DNA from: Ectocarpus siliculosus
Lineage: Eukaryota > Sar > Phaeophyceae > Ectocarpales > Ectocarpaceae
Reading direction: 5' to 3'
Length of the DNA stretch: 52,472 nt
NCBI GenBank assembly: GCA_000310025.1
Contig: FN649726.1
Location: 2,816,146 to 2,868,617, forward strand
A program made the translations under genes and the position numbers. A model generated the notes under the pieces. It was not told the DNA's origin and ran no database searches. It saw nothing but the letters and a program-made list of their open reading frames with translations. Numbering within the stretch: position 1 is the stretch's first letter; every line of letters begins with the position of its first letter. Shown one piece after another: positions 13,901-23,562 of this stretch.

Positions 13901-16861
13901 TAGTCAAACACAGAAGAAACCTCTCTTGTTGAACAAAGGCCAAAAACGATTCGCCAGACAGCTTCTCTGTCAGACACGAACTACTTTTTTCTCGTTCTAC
14001 ATGTACAACTGCTTTCGGTGGTTCGCTTGTACCCCGCGCTCGTTGGTTCGTAAAAGGCAATGGCGACAGCAGCATAAATAGCTTGAAATACCGCGTGCGA
14101 TGACTGTTGGGGGGTGTTTTGCAGTTCAAGGCATCGACGACAGCAGAATATGACGGCAATACAAGATTTCCACTACTGTAATTCATCTTGGCATGCATAC
14201 CTCTGCCGGGTCGACGCTCTCCAGGAACGCTATCACGTCCTCGTTGCAGCACAGCCGGTTCAACACAGACTTGCACCTGCTCCCCGCCAAAGCCCAAGGG
14301 GAGAAGGAGACAAAGCGAACGAAACGAATGGATGAGGGAGTCACAGCAGAAGGGGGCCCCGCGACGAGGCGGGCCGGAGAGGGGGTGTGCTTGTGTGGTT
14401 TTCGCGTCGGGGGCGGAAAACACCAAAGAGCCTCTGTTTTCGGTTCTATAGGTTCCCTTGCAGAACTGCGACTCCTTGCTCCTGTACCGCGTGCCTTGAG
14501 CAAGGTTCACATAGACGAGGGTGTGGTGGGATCACGACAAACCTTAATAGCCAAGAAAGGGACTCGAACAAACGCGGTCGGTATCCATTGCGAAGCATAC
14601 CTTACGAGGCGAAACACCGTTCGCCGAGCCAGAGCCCCGTCCAGCTGAAGGCATGCGTGCCACGCCTCTATCCCCGACGCGGCCTCGGCCAGCAACTGCA
14701 CCAACCACGAATCATGGAGAAGAAGAACAACGCGTGCAAAACATGCGTCACGGATCCATCATCCGTCGTATGAATATCATGGGCATCGATAATGGTTTTG
14801 TACCGCGGATCATGTGGTCGACATTATTCGGAACGCCGCTGTTTTAAGGAACACGGAGGGCGGGACGGAGAATCTGAAGGCATGGCGGAAAAAAACCGAC
14901 TGCTGTAGCATAACCAGAAAACACCAGCAGCAACACCACGGTACCACAGCCAACCAAATTGGTTTAACGAAAATAACAGCAACAGCAACAAATCCCAGCG
15001 CAAATTACCGTCCGTCAGCAACAACGGCCAGCAGCAGAGGCCGTGTGCACACGCCGACGGGGTGTCCCAGGCTGGGAAGGAGTAGAGAGGCGATGACCGC
15101 CCGTGACGCAAACCAAAGTAAACCACCCTCCCCCCCCCCCAAAAAAAAAAGAAAGCCCGTACCTGTCCGCAGTGCTCCACTTGGAACAGCGGGGATCGCT
15201 CCCCTTCAACCACCTCGGAATCGCACCGAACCACAAGCTTCTTCCCCGGATACTGCGACGGAACGTGAGCGGGAAATATCGTAAGCGCCAAGCAGGCAGT
15301 TAGCGGAGCCGTAAGAAAGAACCAAGAGCGAGCCAGATGACAAGGAGAGGGGGAACAAGAAACAGGGTTAAGAATGCATTGCTCTACTGGTGAGGCACCG
15401 ATAGGCGCTCGGGGTGCACGCGCGGGTGTTACTTTCCTCCCGTTGAGAGGTTGGACACGTTCGGTCCGCTACGCCCTCAGCCCTCCTCCTTTGCCAACAC
15501 TTTTTTTGGCAACCGCTCGTTTCTCAGTCGTACATGACGCCCCCGTGAAGGAAATATCTCACCACCGTGGCCTTCAAAGGCAGTTGTCACAACATGAGAG
15601 TTCGAACAGCCGGCATGGCGACAAGTTTCTTACCCTCGTCGAACCAAAGCATTTCATGACATCACCTCCTCAACGACGAACGCCACAGACCTAGCCTAGC
15701 CTAGCCAATACATGTACCCAAACCACGACCGTTTATCCAAAAACAGCAACAACAACACCGACAAGACAAGAAATCCCCAAAACAAAACAACAAATCCCCA
15801 ACCCCCCCCCCCCCCAGCCCTATCTGCGTACCCCTTCTTCTCGCTCTGACCTGTTTGGAATTACACCGCACAAATCGCGAGTGAGTGCACCGGTACCCCG
15901 GCGGGAACATGAACGCCTTCGTGTGAAACCCGGGCCGTGGCGACACGATCCCGAAGCTGACGACCTCGTAGGGCCCGAATCGAAAGGGTAGGAGAGTCTT
16001 GCGCAGCAGCCTCTGGGCCTGGAGGGCGCGGGCGAGGACGAGCGGGAAGGGCACGAGGGACATAAGGAGGGAAAGAGGGAGGGAGGGGGTTCACGGAAAA
16101 TAATTGTGTCGGAGATGCGGGTGCACACCTCCCCTCCCCGGACATGAAGACACAACCAACCGTTTGTCTACGATCGGAACGCCCTTTGACGTCAAGCATG
16201 ACACCCATGACCGATCTCGTCGTGCTTTTGGTACCGACCCGTCTTCTTCACAATGCTCTTGCTCTCGCGCGCACGCATCGAGACGACACTCTTACTCTCA
16301 CGTGCCGAGCAACCATCATCTGCCATCACCGTGAGGCGCCCTCAAAGTGTCGTTCGCTTGGGCTATTCGCCCGTACACACAGTTACATACCGCAACACAG
16401 ACACCCCTACGACAGAGCAACCAAAACGACAGACAACTAGAAACGACGATCGTAAAAACAGATCAACGAACACGTTCCCTGCCCGCAAGAGAGCTATTCG
16501 CCCACCTGCTTGATACACTTCTTCCGTGAGGCCTCCTCGGAGGGGGCTGCTGCTACCCCTTGCCGTAGCTGCAGCTCCTGCTCCTCCTCCTCCTCGAGTA
16601 GCTCCTGCCGCTCTTGCGCGTCCTCGTCCTGCCGCCCCCCATTGCCGTACTTCGCCTCCCCCCCCGCCGCCGCCGCCGCCGCCATCCCCTGCGGGTTCGA
16701 TCCTCCCCTTGGGCGCCGGGGCAGCACCAAGACCCCCGCCCCGGTGTTCCCGCCGCCACCGCCGCCGCCACTTTTGCTACCGCCCTTCATCGTCAACACT
16801 ACGGAAGACGGCCCCCGCTGCCTCTCGCTCCCACCGTCCCTAACACCCCAGGAAGAAGACG

Positions 16862-16895
<34 letters not shown>

Positions 16896-19800
16896 GACCG
16901 CCGGCGCGGCCGGTGAATTGCTCCTGGGCCTGGCGATCTTGATGGTTGTCGGCTTCTTGCTGCTGCTGTTGTTGGGTGGCCCCGCTGCTGCTGCCGCCGC
17001 CGCCGCCGCCGCCGCCGCGGTTGGAGACTGCGACGAGTCTCGCCCGGCAGCAGGAGGCGCGATCTTCGGCGTCCCCTTAGCGTTGAACGTGATCCGGATC
17101 TTAGGGAGCACCTGTTTGACGCCGCCAGTTGCGCCGCCGCCACCCCCGCCGCCGCCGCCGGTCGTCCCTGGTCCTGGATGCGGAGGCTTTCTTTTCTTCG
17201 ACGGTGGGCGGACGGCGCCCGAAGCTGGTGAGCCCCAGTCCCCGTGCTGCGATGCTGGCGCCGGACTAGATGACGTCAAGCCACCGCCGGAACCGCCGTC
17301 CGCCCCGCCTCTGCTGCTCTTTAGTCTAACCTTCAACTTCTTGATCTGTGCGCGTCCATCCAACAAATAAAATTCGACCAATTCGCGCGAAGGGCATGTT
17401 CCATGGGTAGGTTATAAGGCCGACGGGAGGGGGGGGGGGCGGGGGAAGCAGGGGGGAAGGGTAGGTATGAGAGGTTGCAAAGAAAAGCAGGTGTTGCCGC
17501 CAAACCACAATTCACATGTGACTGAAAGAGACGAACACGGTCGTGTGATGCTCGGGTCGTCCCCAAATCCTCGGAAAATTAAAGGCATCCATACACCGCA
17601 AAACCCGTAAGACGCTCTACAAAGCAAAGCAACACACTCTTCCTGTACATCACATCACCCCGAAATTTCCCCAAGCCATTTGGCCCAAACAAAGACCGAC
17701 GAGGCGACTAACCTTGCCCTCCCCCTCGTTCCCGCGCCCCCCCGCCAACTCGTTGTCTGGCGGTTCTCCGTACCCCTCCTCATCCGCCAGCATGTGCGAC
17801 ATGTCCGACTGGGCGGCTAGCAACGGCGCGAGTTTGGCGTTGTACATGGCCTGTGATGGGACAGAAATATATATAGAGAGAGAGACAAACACAAGTGACA
17901 TTGGAGGCAAATCGTGGTAGGGGCAGCTGCAGCTGTAGCAAAATGAAAAAAACAATACTGCGAAAAATGTAAGGTGCCCCTTGGTGCCTCCATGCGGCAC
18001 CACAACAATCTCCTCGTTTTTTTCCTCGGCGATCTCCGTGAATGCTTCTGCCCAATCGCACGCAGCAGGCAAAGGTCAAGACAGACACACTTCTGCCAGC
18101 AGTTGCACGCCGACGCTGACACCAGAGTACTATTAATAGTGCTCCAACAACTTACTTCAAAGGCCCCACCGCAGCTCTCCCCCCACGCCCTCGCCCAATC
18201 ACCGGGAGGGTTGTAAGCGAGACAGTTAGCGAAGACGAGCCGGACCTGGGCAGCAAAGCCCAGAATATCGCCAGCGAACCTGTTTCGGTGTGCCGTTCAC
18301 CATAAATTTACGGAAAGAACGAATTGTCGGGGTCCTCGCTTGAGAGAGCAAGTGAAAGAGCGAAGGCGAGCAGGAGGGAGGGGGCCCAGGAGCGGACTTG
18401 GGGGGAGGGGGGCAGGCGGATAGCTGCCACCTGACTGCTTGACGCAACAGCTTCGCGCTCAGCCTCTCTTCCCTCTTTCTCTCCAGACCTTCCTCCCCCG
18501 TAAAACCACCCGTCCAAAACGCCGTGGGTGAATTGAAACGCGATGTGGCATTGTCCAACCGTCAACCGCCAAGCGACTAGGCTGTCCCACCCCCTCTCCG
18601 GTCTCCCAACCCCGTCGCCTTTACCCCCATCTCTCACCCGCCCGCCTGCAGCTTCCTATCGATCGTCCCGAGGTCCATGGGGGTCTGCACGTACTTCTCG
18701 TAGCTGGGGGCGGTGCGGGGATCGACGGGGGCGAGGAAGAGGCCGGCGTGCTTGTGCTTCATGAGGGAAGACATGACGTCCGCCATCCTGGCCTCCGCAC
18801 GAGCCCGATTCCGCTCCTGGGGGTTACGGTTGCCGTGACGCACGCGCGTGAGCGTGAGCGAGGCCGTCACAGCGGAGAGGGGGGCGGAGAACGGGAATCG
18901 CCCGACGGCTACTGGAAGGGCGTCACACGTTTGCATTTCTCGTAGACTGGGTGGCGCAACCCGTTGCAACAACTGTTGTGTGGTCGATTGAAAATAAGAG
19001 GGGTGGATTATCGCTGTACAAAGCAGCAACGCAGCACCGTGTTTACTGCGGCTGCCACCCAACATGCCGCCCATGGAGACCCAAGAGCGGCAAAATCGAA
19101 GCAGAGCGTACGGTCTAGGCCCACCCAAAAATAACTCCGCCAACTCTCTTGTGTTAAAACAGAGGTGTCTGTTTTAACGTTTGGCTATGCACTGCACCGC
19201 ACTCGACTGCAGACGATTGCCGTAAACGCTGCACCTTCTACTGCTGTTGTATGGTACTCTTTTCTTGTTGTACAACAAAACACGAGCGCGGTGAGGATAC
19301 TTGGAGGCAGGGGACGAAACACCAGCACCTTGGTAAACACGTGTACCAAGCCCGCTTGCACCTTCTATTGACCCTCTGCCTTACAAAAAGTAAGCCTTGG
19401 CCCCCACTCCAGGAACGGGTACACCGCACGAGAGACTCCTTGGTAACTAACTGTTCGGTATTGGATCACGTGCAGTCTGAATCCGGGGGCTGTACCCTTC
19501 CGGCCTGTATCCTACTACTGTACGCCGCCTACCTCTTAGGGGAGCCTGTTGGCTGTTGCGAGCGAGCTCGTTTTCATCCCAGCAACAACCCCCGTCTTTT
19601 CATTGGCCAGTCGGCGAGCGCGGTCGATTTCCAATCGAAGCTTATGTACAGAACACGCGGCCACTCTGTCGGGGAACTCCGCGGACCAGACGTTGTGGTG
19701 TGTCCGCATTTCGTGTCCCCCTCGAGAAATACTTATTTCTGTCTTTCATTCGTCAGCCGTCCACTGCGATCCGTACCAACTACTCAAGAGGAAAGACACA

Positions 19801-20045
19801 CAACATATGTATACATCCCGCTAGAAACTGGCGTCTTTTCGTTGGTCAGCCGGCTAAACATCGCGGTCGATGCTATGCATAGTTCAAAACAAACACACAT
19901 GCGCGTGCGCGCGCGACACGCTGCGCCCACCCACCTCTGGATCTGCTGCCGCCGTGCGCCGTGGCCGTTTCAGCGAGTCACCACTCCCACCACCACCGCC
20001 ACTATATCCACCAAACCCATCACCATACGGGCGTTTCGAAGCCAT
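1..20045 (-). CDS. Multi-domain chromatin reader: 3 bromodomains, FYRN/FYRC, PHD, DDT (3' end outside window)
   Basis: A gene of 28 exons whose phases all agree across the junctions. Exons (high to low coordinate): 20045-19935, 18816-18638, 18334-18301, 18245-18156, 17850-17713, 17345-16506, 16018-15851, 15252-15163, 14695-14601, 14276-14201, 13418-13323, 12966-12824, 12426-12327, 11762-11536, 11043-10787, 10157-9967, 9868-9794, 9255-9158, 8683-8545, 7909-7838, 7394-7249, 4164-4020, 3401-3262, 2876-2739, 2221-2104, 1617-1516, 1293-1084, 769-<1. They sum to 4,987 nt, about 1,662 codons, without a stop. Order of domains: bromodomain (~47-165), low-complexity/basic region (185-464), FYRN (465-520), FYRC (521-581), bromodomain (582-687), PHD (714-798), unrecognised (882-1120), DDT (1125-1205) plus TWPEV motif (~1222), bromodomain (~1270-1370), Ala/Thr-rich tail. 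Likely nuclear, binding acetylated and methylated histones, perhaps within a remodelling or methyltransferase complex; that role is inferred from the domains. Start ATG 20045 was chosen because a basic KRPRR segment follows; an in-frame ATG at 20126 would add 27 codons. No name recognised. Confidence 0.85.
1084..2221 (-). other. Bromodomain 3 exons
   Basis: Exons 2221-2104, 1617-1516 and 1293-1084 encode the third bromodomain. The ZA loop reads FVRPVDPAQVPGYADVVSKP then MDL, followed after the junction by STVRRRLWSRRYQW, DDLRLVWSNAKVFNQENTDF with a conserved Asn, and helix C as DSLALLTESLYESWV. The splice between MDL and STVRRRL is phase 0 and restores the usual MDLxTI-like motif. After the domain the exon continues as an Ala/Pro-rich linker and leaves at GAQ|gtggga. 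Confidence 0.85.
3015..3270. repeat. Tandem repeat (period about 100-106 bp, 2.4 copies) over an exon-intron border
   Basis: Units start near 3015, 3119 and 3225; the third is incomplete and runs into exon 3401-3262. Each contains CCCACCTCT (3051, 3157, 3257), which on the minus strand is AGAG|GTGGG. The copy at 3257 is the 5' splice site used by the exon, so the intron carries two extra copies of its own donor. Confidence 0.85.
4885..5031 (+). repeat. Degenerate GACA repeat in an intron
   Basis: Many GACAGACA units (for example 4967-4984 and 5000-5019), broken by point changes. Located in the 3.1-kb intron before the DDT exon. Confidence 0.8.
5977..6565. mobile_element. Fold-back (long palindromic) element in the intron before the DDT exon
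   Basis: The left arm begins GTGACCGGTGGCC at 5977 and the right arm ends with the reverse complement, GGCCACCGGTCAC, at 6565. The arms match imperfectly inward through CACCTTGGAGCAGATGGC, TTGAAGACGTGAATG and the GGCGCCC-rich block, to a centre near 6270. The left arm carries a (CCG)n tract at about 6060-6087 that the right arm lacks, and about 60 bp in mid-arm have diverged. There is no ORF that could be a transposase. It is probably a non-autonomous fold-back element or an old inverted duplication. No clear target-site duplication is seen. Confidence 0.75.
6987..7019 (+). repeat. Dispersed CCAAT/TGACGT repeat, copy 1
   Basis: TGACGTATTTTCATTGATCA followed by GCCGGTTAGCGCC, then a CA-rich stretch with cacac runs. 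It belongs to a family with better copies at 7169, 12678, 12749, 19593 and 19829, all in the same orientation within introns or the first intron of the chromatin-reader gene. Confidence 0.7.
7169..7210 (+). repeat. Dispersed CCAAT/TGACGT repeat, copy 2
   Basis: TCTTCATTGGCCAGCCGG, then TTAGCGCCGTCGATGCTA, followed by a (TAA)n and CA-rich tail. It is preceded by ACTGACGTC. Confidence 0.75.
7838..10157 (-). other. Unrecognised middle region of the chromatin reader (5 exons)
   Basis: Exons 10157-9967, 9868-9794, 9255-9158, 8683-8545 and 7909-7838 join in phase. The first has an Ala/Pro run and ends in AHRGRVSSDQR. The next three encode a hydrophobic, beta-like stretch (RVSMPPVRVVCLGTRILL, DVVFTVSGQAGEDSAYYLVV, IKIRVEGLPGADSCDLYAF) that I cannot assign to a family. 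Exon 9158 ends at CAG|gcgagc and exon 7838 at CAG|gcatgt, so both would use GC donors; for the second, a GT donor at 7803-7804 is an alternative that adds 11 codons in frame. A structure prediction of this segment would be informative. Confidence 0.65.
10787..12426 (-). other. PHD finger split over three exons
   Basis: Exon 12426-12327 ends in LQRCRGCAK (first Cys pair). Exon 11762-11536 carries CSACEDEWHAIC, the C-x2-C-x4-H-x2-C core, and ends in FLCP. Exon 11043-10787 begins with the rest of a split Arg codon and a Cys, so splicing creates CPRC, the last zinc pair. The completion of CPRC across a phase-2 junction is strong support for the model. The linker between the first and second Cys pairs is unusually long (about 30 residues, Ala/Glu-rich). 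The remainder of exon 11043-10787 is low complexity, with an Ala run encoded by the CTG/CAG tract at 10887-10924. Confidence 0.82.
11217..11243. repeat. Perfect 11-bp hairpin in an intron
   Basis: TACATGCGTGA at 11217-11227 pairs exactly with TCACGCATGTA at 11233-11243 across a 5-nt loop. It lies in the intron between exons 11536 and 11043. Confidence 0.8.
12678..12790 (+). repeat. Dispersed CCAAT/TGACGT repeat, copies 3 and 4 in tandem
   Basis: Two copies about 75 bp apart: ATTTTCATTGGTCAGCCGG at 12678 (after GACTGACGC) and TTTTCATTGGTCAGCCCG at 12755, the second preceded by GGCGTC and followed by TTAGCGCGGTCAATACTA and a CA-rich tail. Both lie between exons 12824 and 12426. Confidence 0.8.
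12824..14276 (-). other. Bromodomain 2 exons
   Basis: Exons 14276-14201, 13418-13323 and 12966-12824 encode a divergent bromodomain directly after FYRC. Helix Z is CKSVLNRLCCNEDVIAFLE, the ZA loop is SVDPAEVPGYHTKITRPVHM (so RPVHM replaces the usual PMDL), then QRLKRGGYVNEFAF and DVRLAWSNAKLFNREGSE. The acetyl-lysine-binding Asn appears kept (LFN in place of YN). The helix C part ends with EALFCEWVINPP. Loss of the PMDL motif suggests altered ligand preference, but the key Asn argues against full loss of binding. Confidence 0.82.
14601..16018 (-). other. FYRN and FYRC domains
   Basis: Exon 16018-15851 encodes a clear FYRN domain: PFRFGPYEVVSFG, then PGFHTKAFMFPPGYRCTHSRF, which matches the family pattern of a FH followed by a yPxGYrs motif. 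Exons 15252-15163 and 14695-14601 continue as FYRC: YPGKKLVVRCDSE, GERSPLFQVEHCG, then SGIEAWHACL, matching the gPlF and SptevW-type features of FYRC. FYRN/FYRC pairs are known from trithorax/MLL-type methyltransferases, ATX proteins and some JmjC demethylases, where the two halves fold into one module. No SET or JmjC domain is seen in the window, so here the FYR module sits in a reader-type protein. Confidence 0.85.
16506..17345 (-). other. Large low-complexity exon (280 codons) of the chromatin-reader gene
   Basis: The longest exon of the gene, entered after cag at 17346-17348 and left at KKCIKQ|gtgggc. It opens with a basic IKKLKVRLK segment and then runs through Gly, Ala and Gln tracts (11 Gln from a CAG/CTG run near 16870, 12 Ala near 17000), PSKKRKPP, which resembles a nuclear localisation signal, and ends in a Glu/Gln-rich stretch (ELLEEEEEQELQLRQG). 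It is a probable disordered linker between bromodomain 1 and the FYR module. The other strand is open for 286 codons here, but only as a mirror of the repeats. Confidence 0.8.
17713..18816 (-). other. Bromodomain 1 exons of the chromatin-reader gene
   Basis: Four exons (18816-18638, 18334-18301, 18245-18156, 17850-17713) encode a canonical bromodomain. The ZA loop reads FLAPVDP...APSYEKYV followed by TPMDLGTIDRKL. The B-C region reads VRLVFANCLAYNPPGDW, with the Asn before PPGD in the place of the acetyl-lysine-binding Asn of the family (the N in YN). Helix C continues as FEAMYNAKLAPLLA across the last junction. The second of these exons is only 34 nt; its acceptor (cgag) and donor (ATG|gtgaac) are chosen because only this pair keeps the frame and gives the expected SFRKFM helix. 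This is the most canonical of the three bromodomains and is likely to bind acetyl-lysine. Confidence 0.88.
19593..19878 (+). repeat. Dispersed CCAAT/TGACGT repeat, copies 5 to 7
   Basis: Copies at 19593 (CGTCTTTTCATTGGCCAG, then GAGCGCGGTCGA), a weak one at 19741 (TTTCATTCGTCAGCCGTC) and a good one at 19829 (GGCGTCTTTTCGTTGGTCAG, then GCGGTCGATGCTA and a CA-rich tail). They sit in the first intron of the chromatin-reader gene, close to its start. Confidence 0.7.
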
Positions 20046-22276
20046 GCTCCAGCCTCCCGTCCCAGCTGGGAGGAGAAGGAGCTGAGCAGCAGGGGTAACG
20101 AAAGAGTCGGGGTAAATTGATTGCATCAGTGGCGACGTGCTAAAAAAAAAATGCACAACGCTCACAAGAGGGTAACAATAGCGGGCCGTAGAGTATCGCC
20201 GCCTGCTGCTATCTAGAGGTGGTACATCATTTTGTGTTGATGCGAGCGTCCTGAGTCAAGCTTGTTTCGATCGATTCCAAACGAGAAAGAGGACAAGTGG
20301 GGGCTGGGCGCACTAGTGAGTGTGATCGGGGGTTGACTGATTGCCCTATGCATAGACTTGTGTGTACAAGAGGGTCGATAGCATTTGTATTCTGATCACG
20401 TTGTGTTTCTGACTTATCTATGCAAGTTAGAAGAGGATGGTATACAGCAGTACTTGGTGTTGGTGTTGGTGTACATGATGACTCATCTTCGGCAATCAGT
20501 AATGTGTGCCAGTGGAAAGCGCCTGTTAATTATTTTAGTTGTGCACTTGGCTGCTGTGTCGGAACTGCTGCTGTTGAACCAACCCGTACGGCGTTTGAAA
20601 ACAAAGGAACACACCGCAGGAATTCATCTGTGCCGCCCAGGACCGGGGCTCTTCACCTAGAGAGGCAATCCATGGCGGTACGTAGGTGGAACAAAGTGCG
20701 AGCGACGGTTAACACACCGGTGGAGTCAACAGCAGTACAGCAGTAGGTGCCGAGTCCAACCCCGCTGTACTGCTGTAGACTGTAGACAGGAGGCAGTCCG
20801 GCAAAACACTTCGTCGCTGTATGTATCCTAGTGCAGCCTGTCTACTTTCTGTGCCTCGCGGCCTTCTGAGAATATTGCCCTGTTTCAACTGCTGTAAGCG
20901 TGGCTACCACTGCTGCTGCCTGTTTCCGAACAAACCACAAGCTCACACTACACTTCCACGGGCGAAGTCAAGTTGACGCAAGCAACTGCTGTTGTCTTGC
21001 ACGCTGGTGCGGCCTCTCTGTCGGTGTTCGAATGTACGAATGTACCAATTCAAAAGTTGGCCTCTATTTCCAAGACAAAATACGGGCGTGTGCGTGTGGC
21101 AACACCACAACTCTCTAGGGAAACCTACCCTAACTAACACCAACCCCAGGCTTCGAAAGGCCCTGCTACCTTGCGGCTTGTCCTGCTTGTGGCGATCTAG
21201 CAAGCGACACACCAAAACCGCTGCTGTGCTTGTTGAGCAACCCGGGTTTTTTCTCCGTGCTTGGTACTAATCGGTCTGTATGGCAAAGAAGCGCGGTTCA
21301 TTTGGTTCCTTCACGAAAATCCTACGCGTCAAACCGCGGAGCGAGACCACGTCCTTCGCCAAGGAAGAGGTGCACTCACCAATGATCCACCCTGTTCGTC
21401 CAAAAGGATCGCCCGCGAGAGAGGATTTCCGGGCCGGCTGAAAAATGAGCTAGGGAGGGGACGTTTTGGATCATATCCCGCCAAAGACGCGCACCTCGAT
21501 CATATGAGTTGCAATACACATGAGGTCGAAAACCCGCACGTGCCGACCCCCCAACCCATACCTATTTGACACCGCTCAATCCCATCCACGGTCCCCTTAT
21601 CTTTTGGGTTGGGTCGCCGCGTCGCCGCGTCGCCGCGTGGTGTGGCACTCTTAGCTCTGCCTCCTGCTCCACACACCGCTCTCCCCGTCCTTCTCTCTCA
21701 CGGTTCGACATCGCGTGACAGGTATGCCGAATACTGTGCGTGCATTGGTGGGCTTGAGACTGTTTTCCTTCACGCACTGCTTTTATCTGTGCGTGGGTCA
21801 AGCCGAAGAAAACATGTTCAAAAGACCACCAAAGCTGACAACTGCAGCCGCGCGGCTCGTGCATGATCGCCGCCTGCGGGAGCGCGAGGGTTGGAATCGT
21901 CGAATTCGGCAGAGGTCGTTGTTGCCTAGGATCCAGGATCGCCATGAGCTCCATGCCCTTTACTTGCAAAAGGCGCGCTCGTCGGTACGCTTGACAACAG
22001 TTGCGGTGTCCGCGGTGTGCAGCAGTTTGGAAAAGATATCTCGCTCCCCCCAGGGAGCACCTCAACGACCAACGAACAAGTTCCGCACGATCGCCCTCTG
22101 TTGCGGGTAAGGGCCACGGCACATGATCTCCGACTCTAGTATGCATATGACGCTGTTCCCTGAGGATTGGAGCGATGGCCCTTTTGCCCGAGGCGGGGGT
22201 AAGTTTGCCTGCGAGGTGGGTTTTAGATCCTGCGCTCATGTGGAGACCACCTTCATAAAGGTACAATCTCCTATCG
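20046..22276. other. Intergenic region upstream of the chromatin-reader gene
   Basis: No coding exon that I can support. On the minus strand the reading frame of the first exon stays open to about 20165, and a poly-pyrimidine tract ending in ag at about 20140 could be the acceptor of a 5' UTR intron. A stem-loop at 20729-20775 (ACAGCAGTACAGC with GCTGTACTGCTGT) and three TACAGCAG motifs are present. The promoter of the minus gene should lie here, but no TATA box is convincing. Confidence 0.5.
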
Positions 22277-23562
22277 GACTGGTTCTTCGTCACAGAGGGC
22301 GTGCGACAAGGATGTGTGCTATCCCCACTGCTATTCAACATCTTCTTCGTCGAGGTCCTCGAGGTCGTCGTTATCCGATTCAGCGAGGATGATGTTGTTC
22401 TGCGGAACCTGGTGTGCTTGGAGGAGGGGAAGACGGAAGCGGGGGGGGGGGAAGAGACACCCCTTGACCGAGTACGGAGGGCAGTATGGGTATGCTTTAT
22501 GCCGATGATTCCGGCGTCGTATCGAGGTCTGCAGAAGGACTGGCGAGAATGATGACCATCATCGTTGAGGTGTTCGGAGAGTTCGGGCTAACGGTGTCGG
22601 AGAAGAAGACGGAGACGCTCCTGATGCGCGCGAAGGACAAGTCGACTACAACATCACAGCCCCCCCCACCTCCACCGCTGACCATCGAAGCCGCGGGACA
22701 GAAATACGCCCAGACGACCGAGTTCCGGTACCTCGGTGGCCTCGTCAACGAACATGGCGACCTCACCCGGGAGATCAGCTACAGGAGCAGAGGAGCGTGG
22801 GCGTGCCTCAGGCGATATGGCCGGGAGCTCTTCGACAGACCGAAAGCGCCATTCCGACTCAAGATCCGCCTCCTCCAGGGGGAGGCGATGGAGGCACTGC
22901 TGTACGGCTGCATGACATGGTCACCACTCAGCGGCCACTGTCAGACGCTGCGGTCGACACACCACCGACTGCTCCTTCGAGTTATCGGGTACAAGCGCAA
23001 GAAAGACACCTACCGGCAGCTCTCTTACGCCCAGACGCTGAAGAGGGTCGGATGCCAGAGCGTTGAAGCCACGATCCGACAACGACGCCTACGGTTCGCG
23101 GGAGCATTGGCAAGGCAGTCGGACGGGCGACTCCCGAAACGACTGATGCTCGGCGAACTGGCGGGGGGGGAGAAGCCACGTAGGGGGGGACAGGAACAGA
23201 ACTGGCCGAAGTGTGTGCTCGACGACCTGAAGGCATTCGGGGCCGACCACGGATCTACGAAAACCGATCCATGTTGTCTCGGAATCCCCGTACCGAAAGA
23301 CACGGCACCGAAATTAAAGTGGACGGAAGCCGCGAAGGTAGAGGGGGGAGTACCCTGGCATGCGGCGGAGCTGCAGGGAGCTGAGAGGTTCATGACCTCC
23401 TGGCACGAGAAGGAAGAAGAGGCCAGCCAACAACGAGCGCTCAGACGAAACCACAAGCCAACAACCAATGGGGCGGGAGGGGGGCAGGAGACGGACGAGA
23501 CGGCGAGGGAAGAAAGCAAACGAGAAGAGACGGACAGAGTGGCACGATACGTGCCGGATTGA
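22277..23562 (+). pseudogene. 5'-truncated, frameshifted LINE reverse transcriptase fragment
   Basis: The first part reads WFFVTEGVRQGCVLSPLLFN, the RT motif with LSPLLFN, up to PLDRVRRAVW near 22485. The frame then shifts by one base and continues at 22486 as GMLYADDSGVVSRSAEGLAR, the catalytic YADD box, then LTVSEKKTE and FRYLGGLVNEHGDL, and goes on for 350 codons to a stop at 23562. The C-terminal part (LLYGCMTW, HHRLLLRVIG, TIRQRRLRFAGALAR) is typical of this non-LTR RT family. The N-terminal RT fingers and the endonuclease are missing. A run of 10 G at 22441-22450 lies between the two parts but does not itself explain the shift. It is a dead copy, unless the shift is a sequencing error. 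Confidence 0.85.

Noticed and set aside
13506-14510. 334-codon ORF on the minus strand
   Set aside because: It overlaps the bromodomain 2 exon 14276-14201 in another frame; the phase-consistent exon fits the domain, and the long ORF contains no motif.
16510-17370. 286-codon ORF on the plus strand
   Set aside because: Antisense mirror of the low-complexity exon of the chromatin-reader gene; it has only Cys, Leu, Pro and Ala runs from CTG/CCG repeats.
17975-18080. Possible extra exon (ACDWAEAFTEIAEEKNEEI) between bromodomain 1 exons
   Set aside because: Joining 18156 directly to 17850 is phase 0 and gives a continuous helix C; the extra piece would break the domain.
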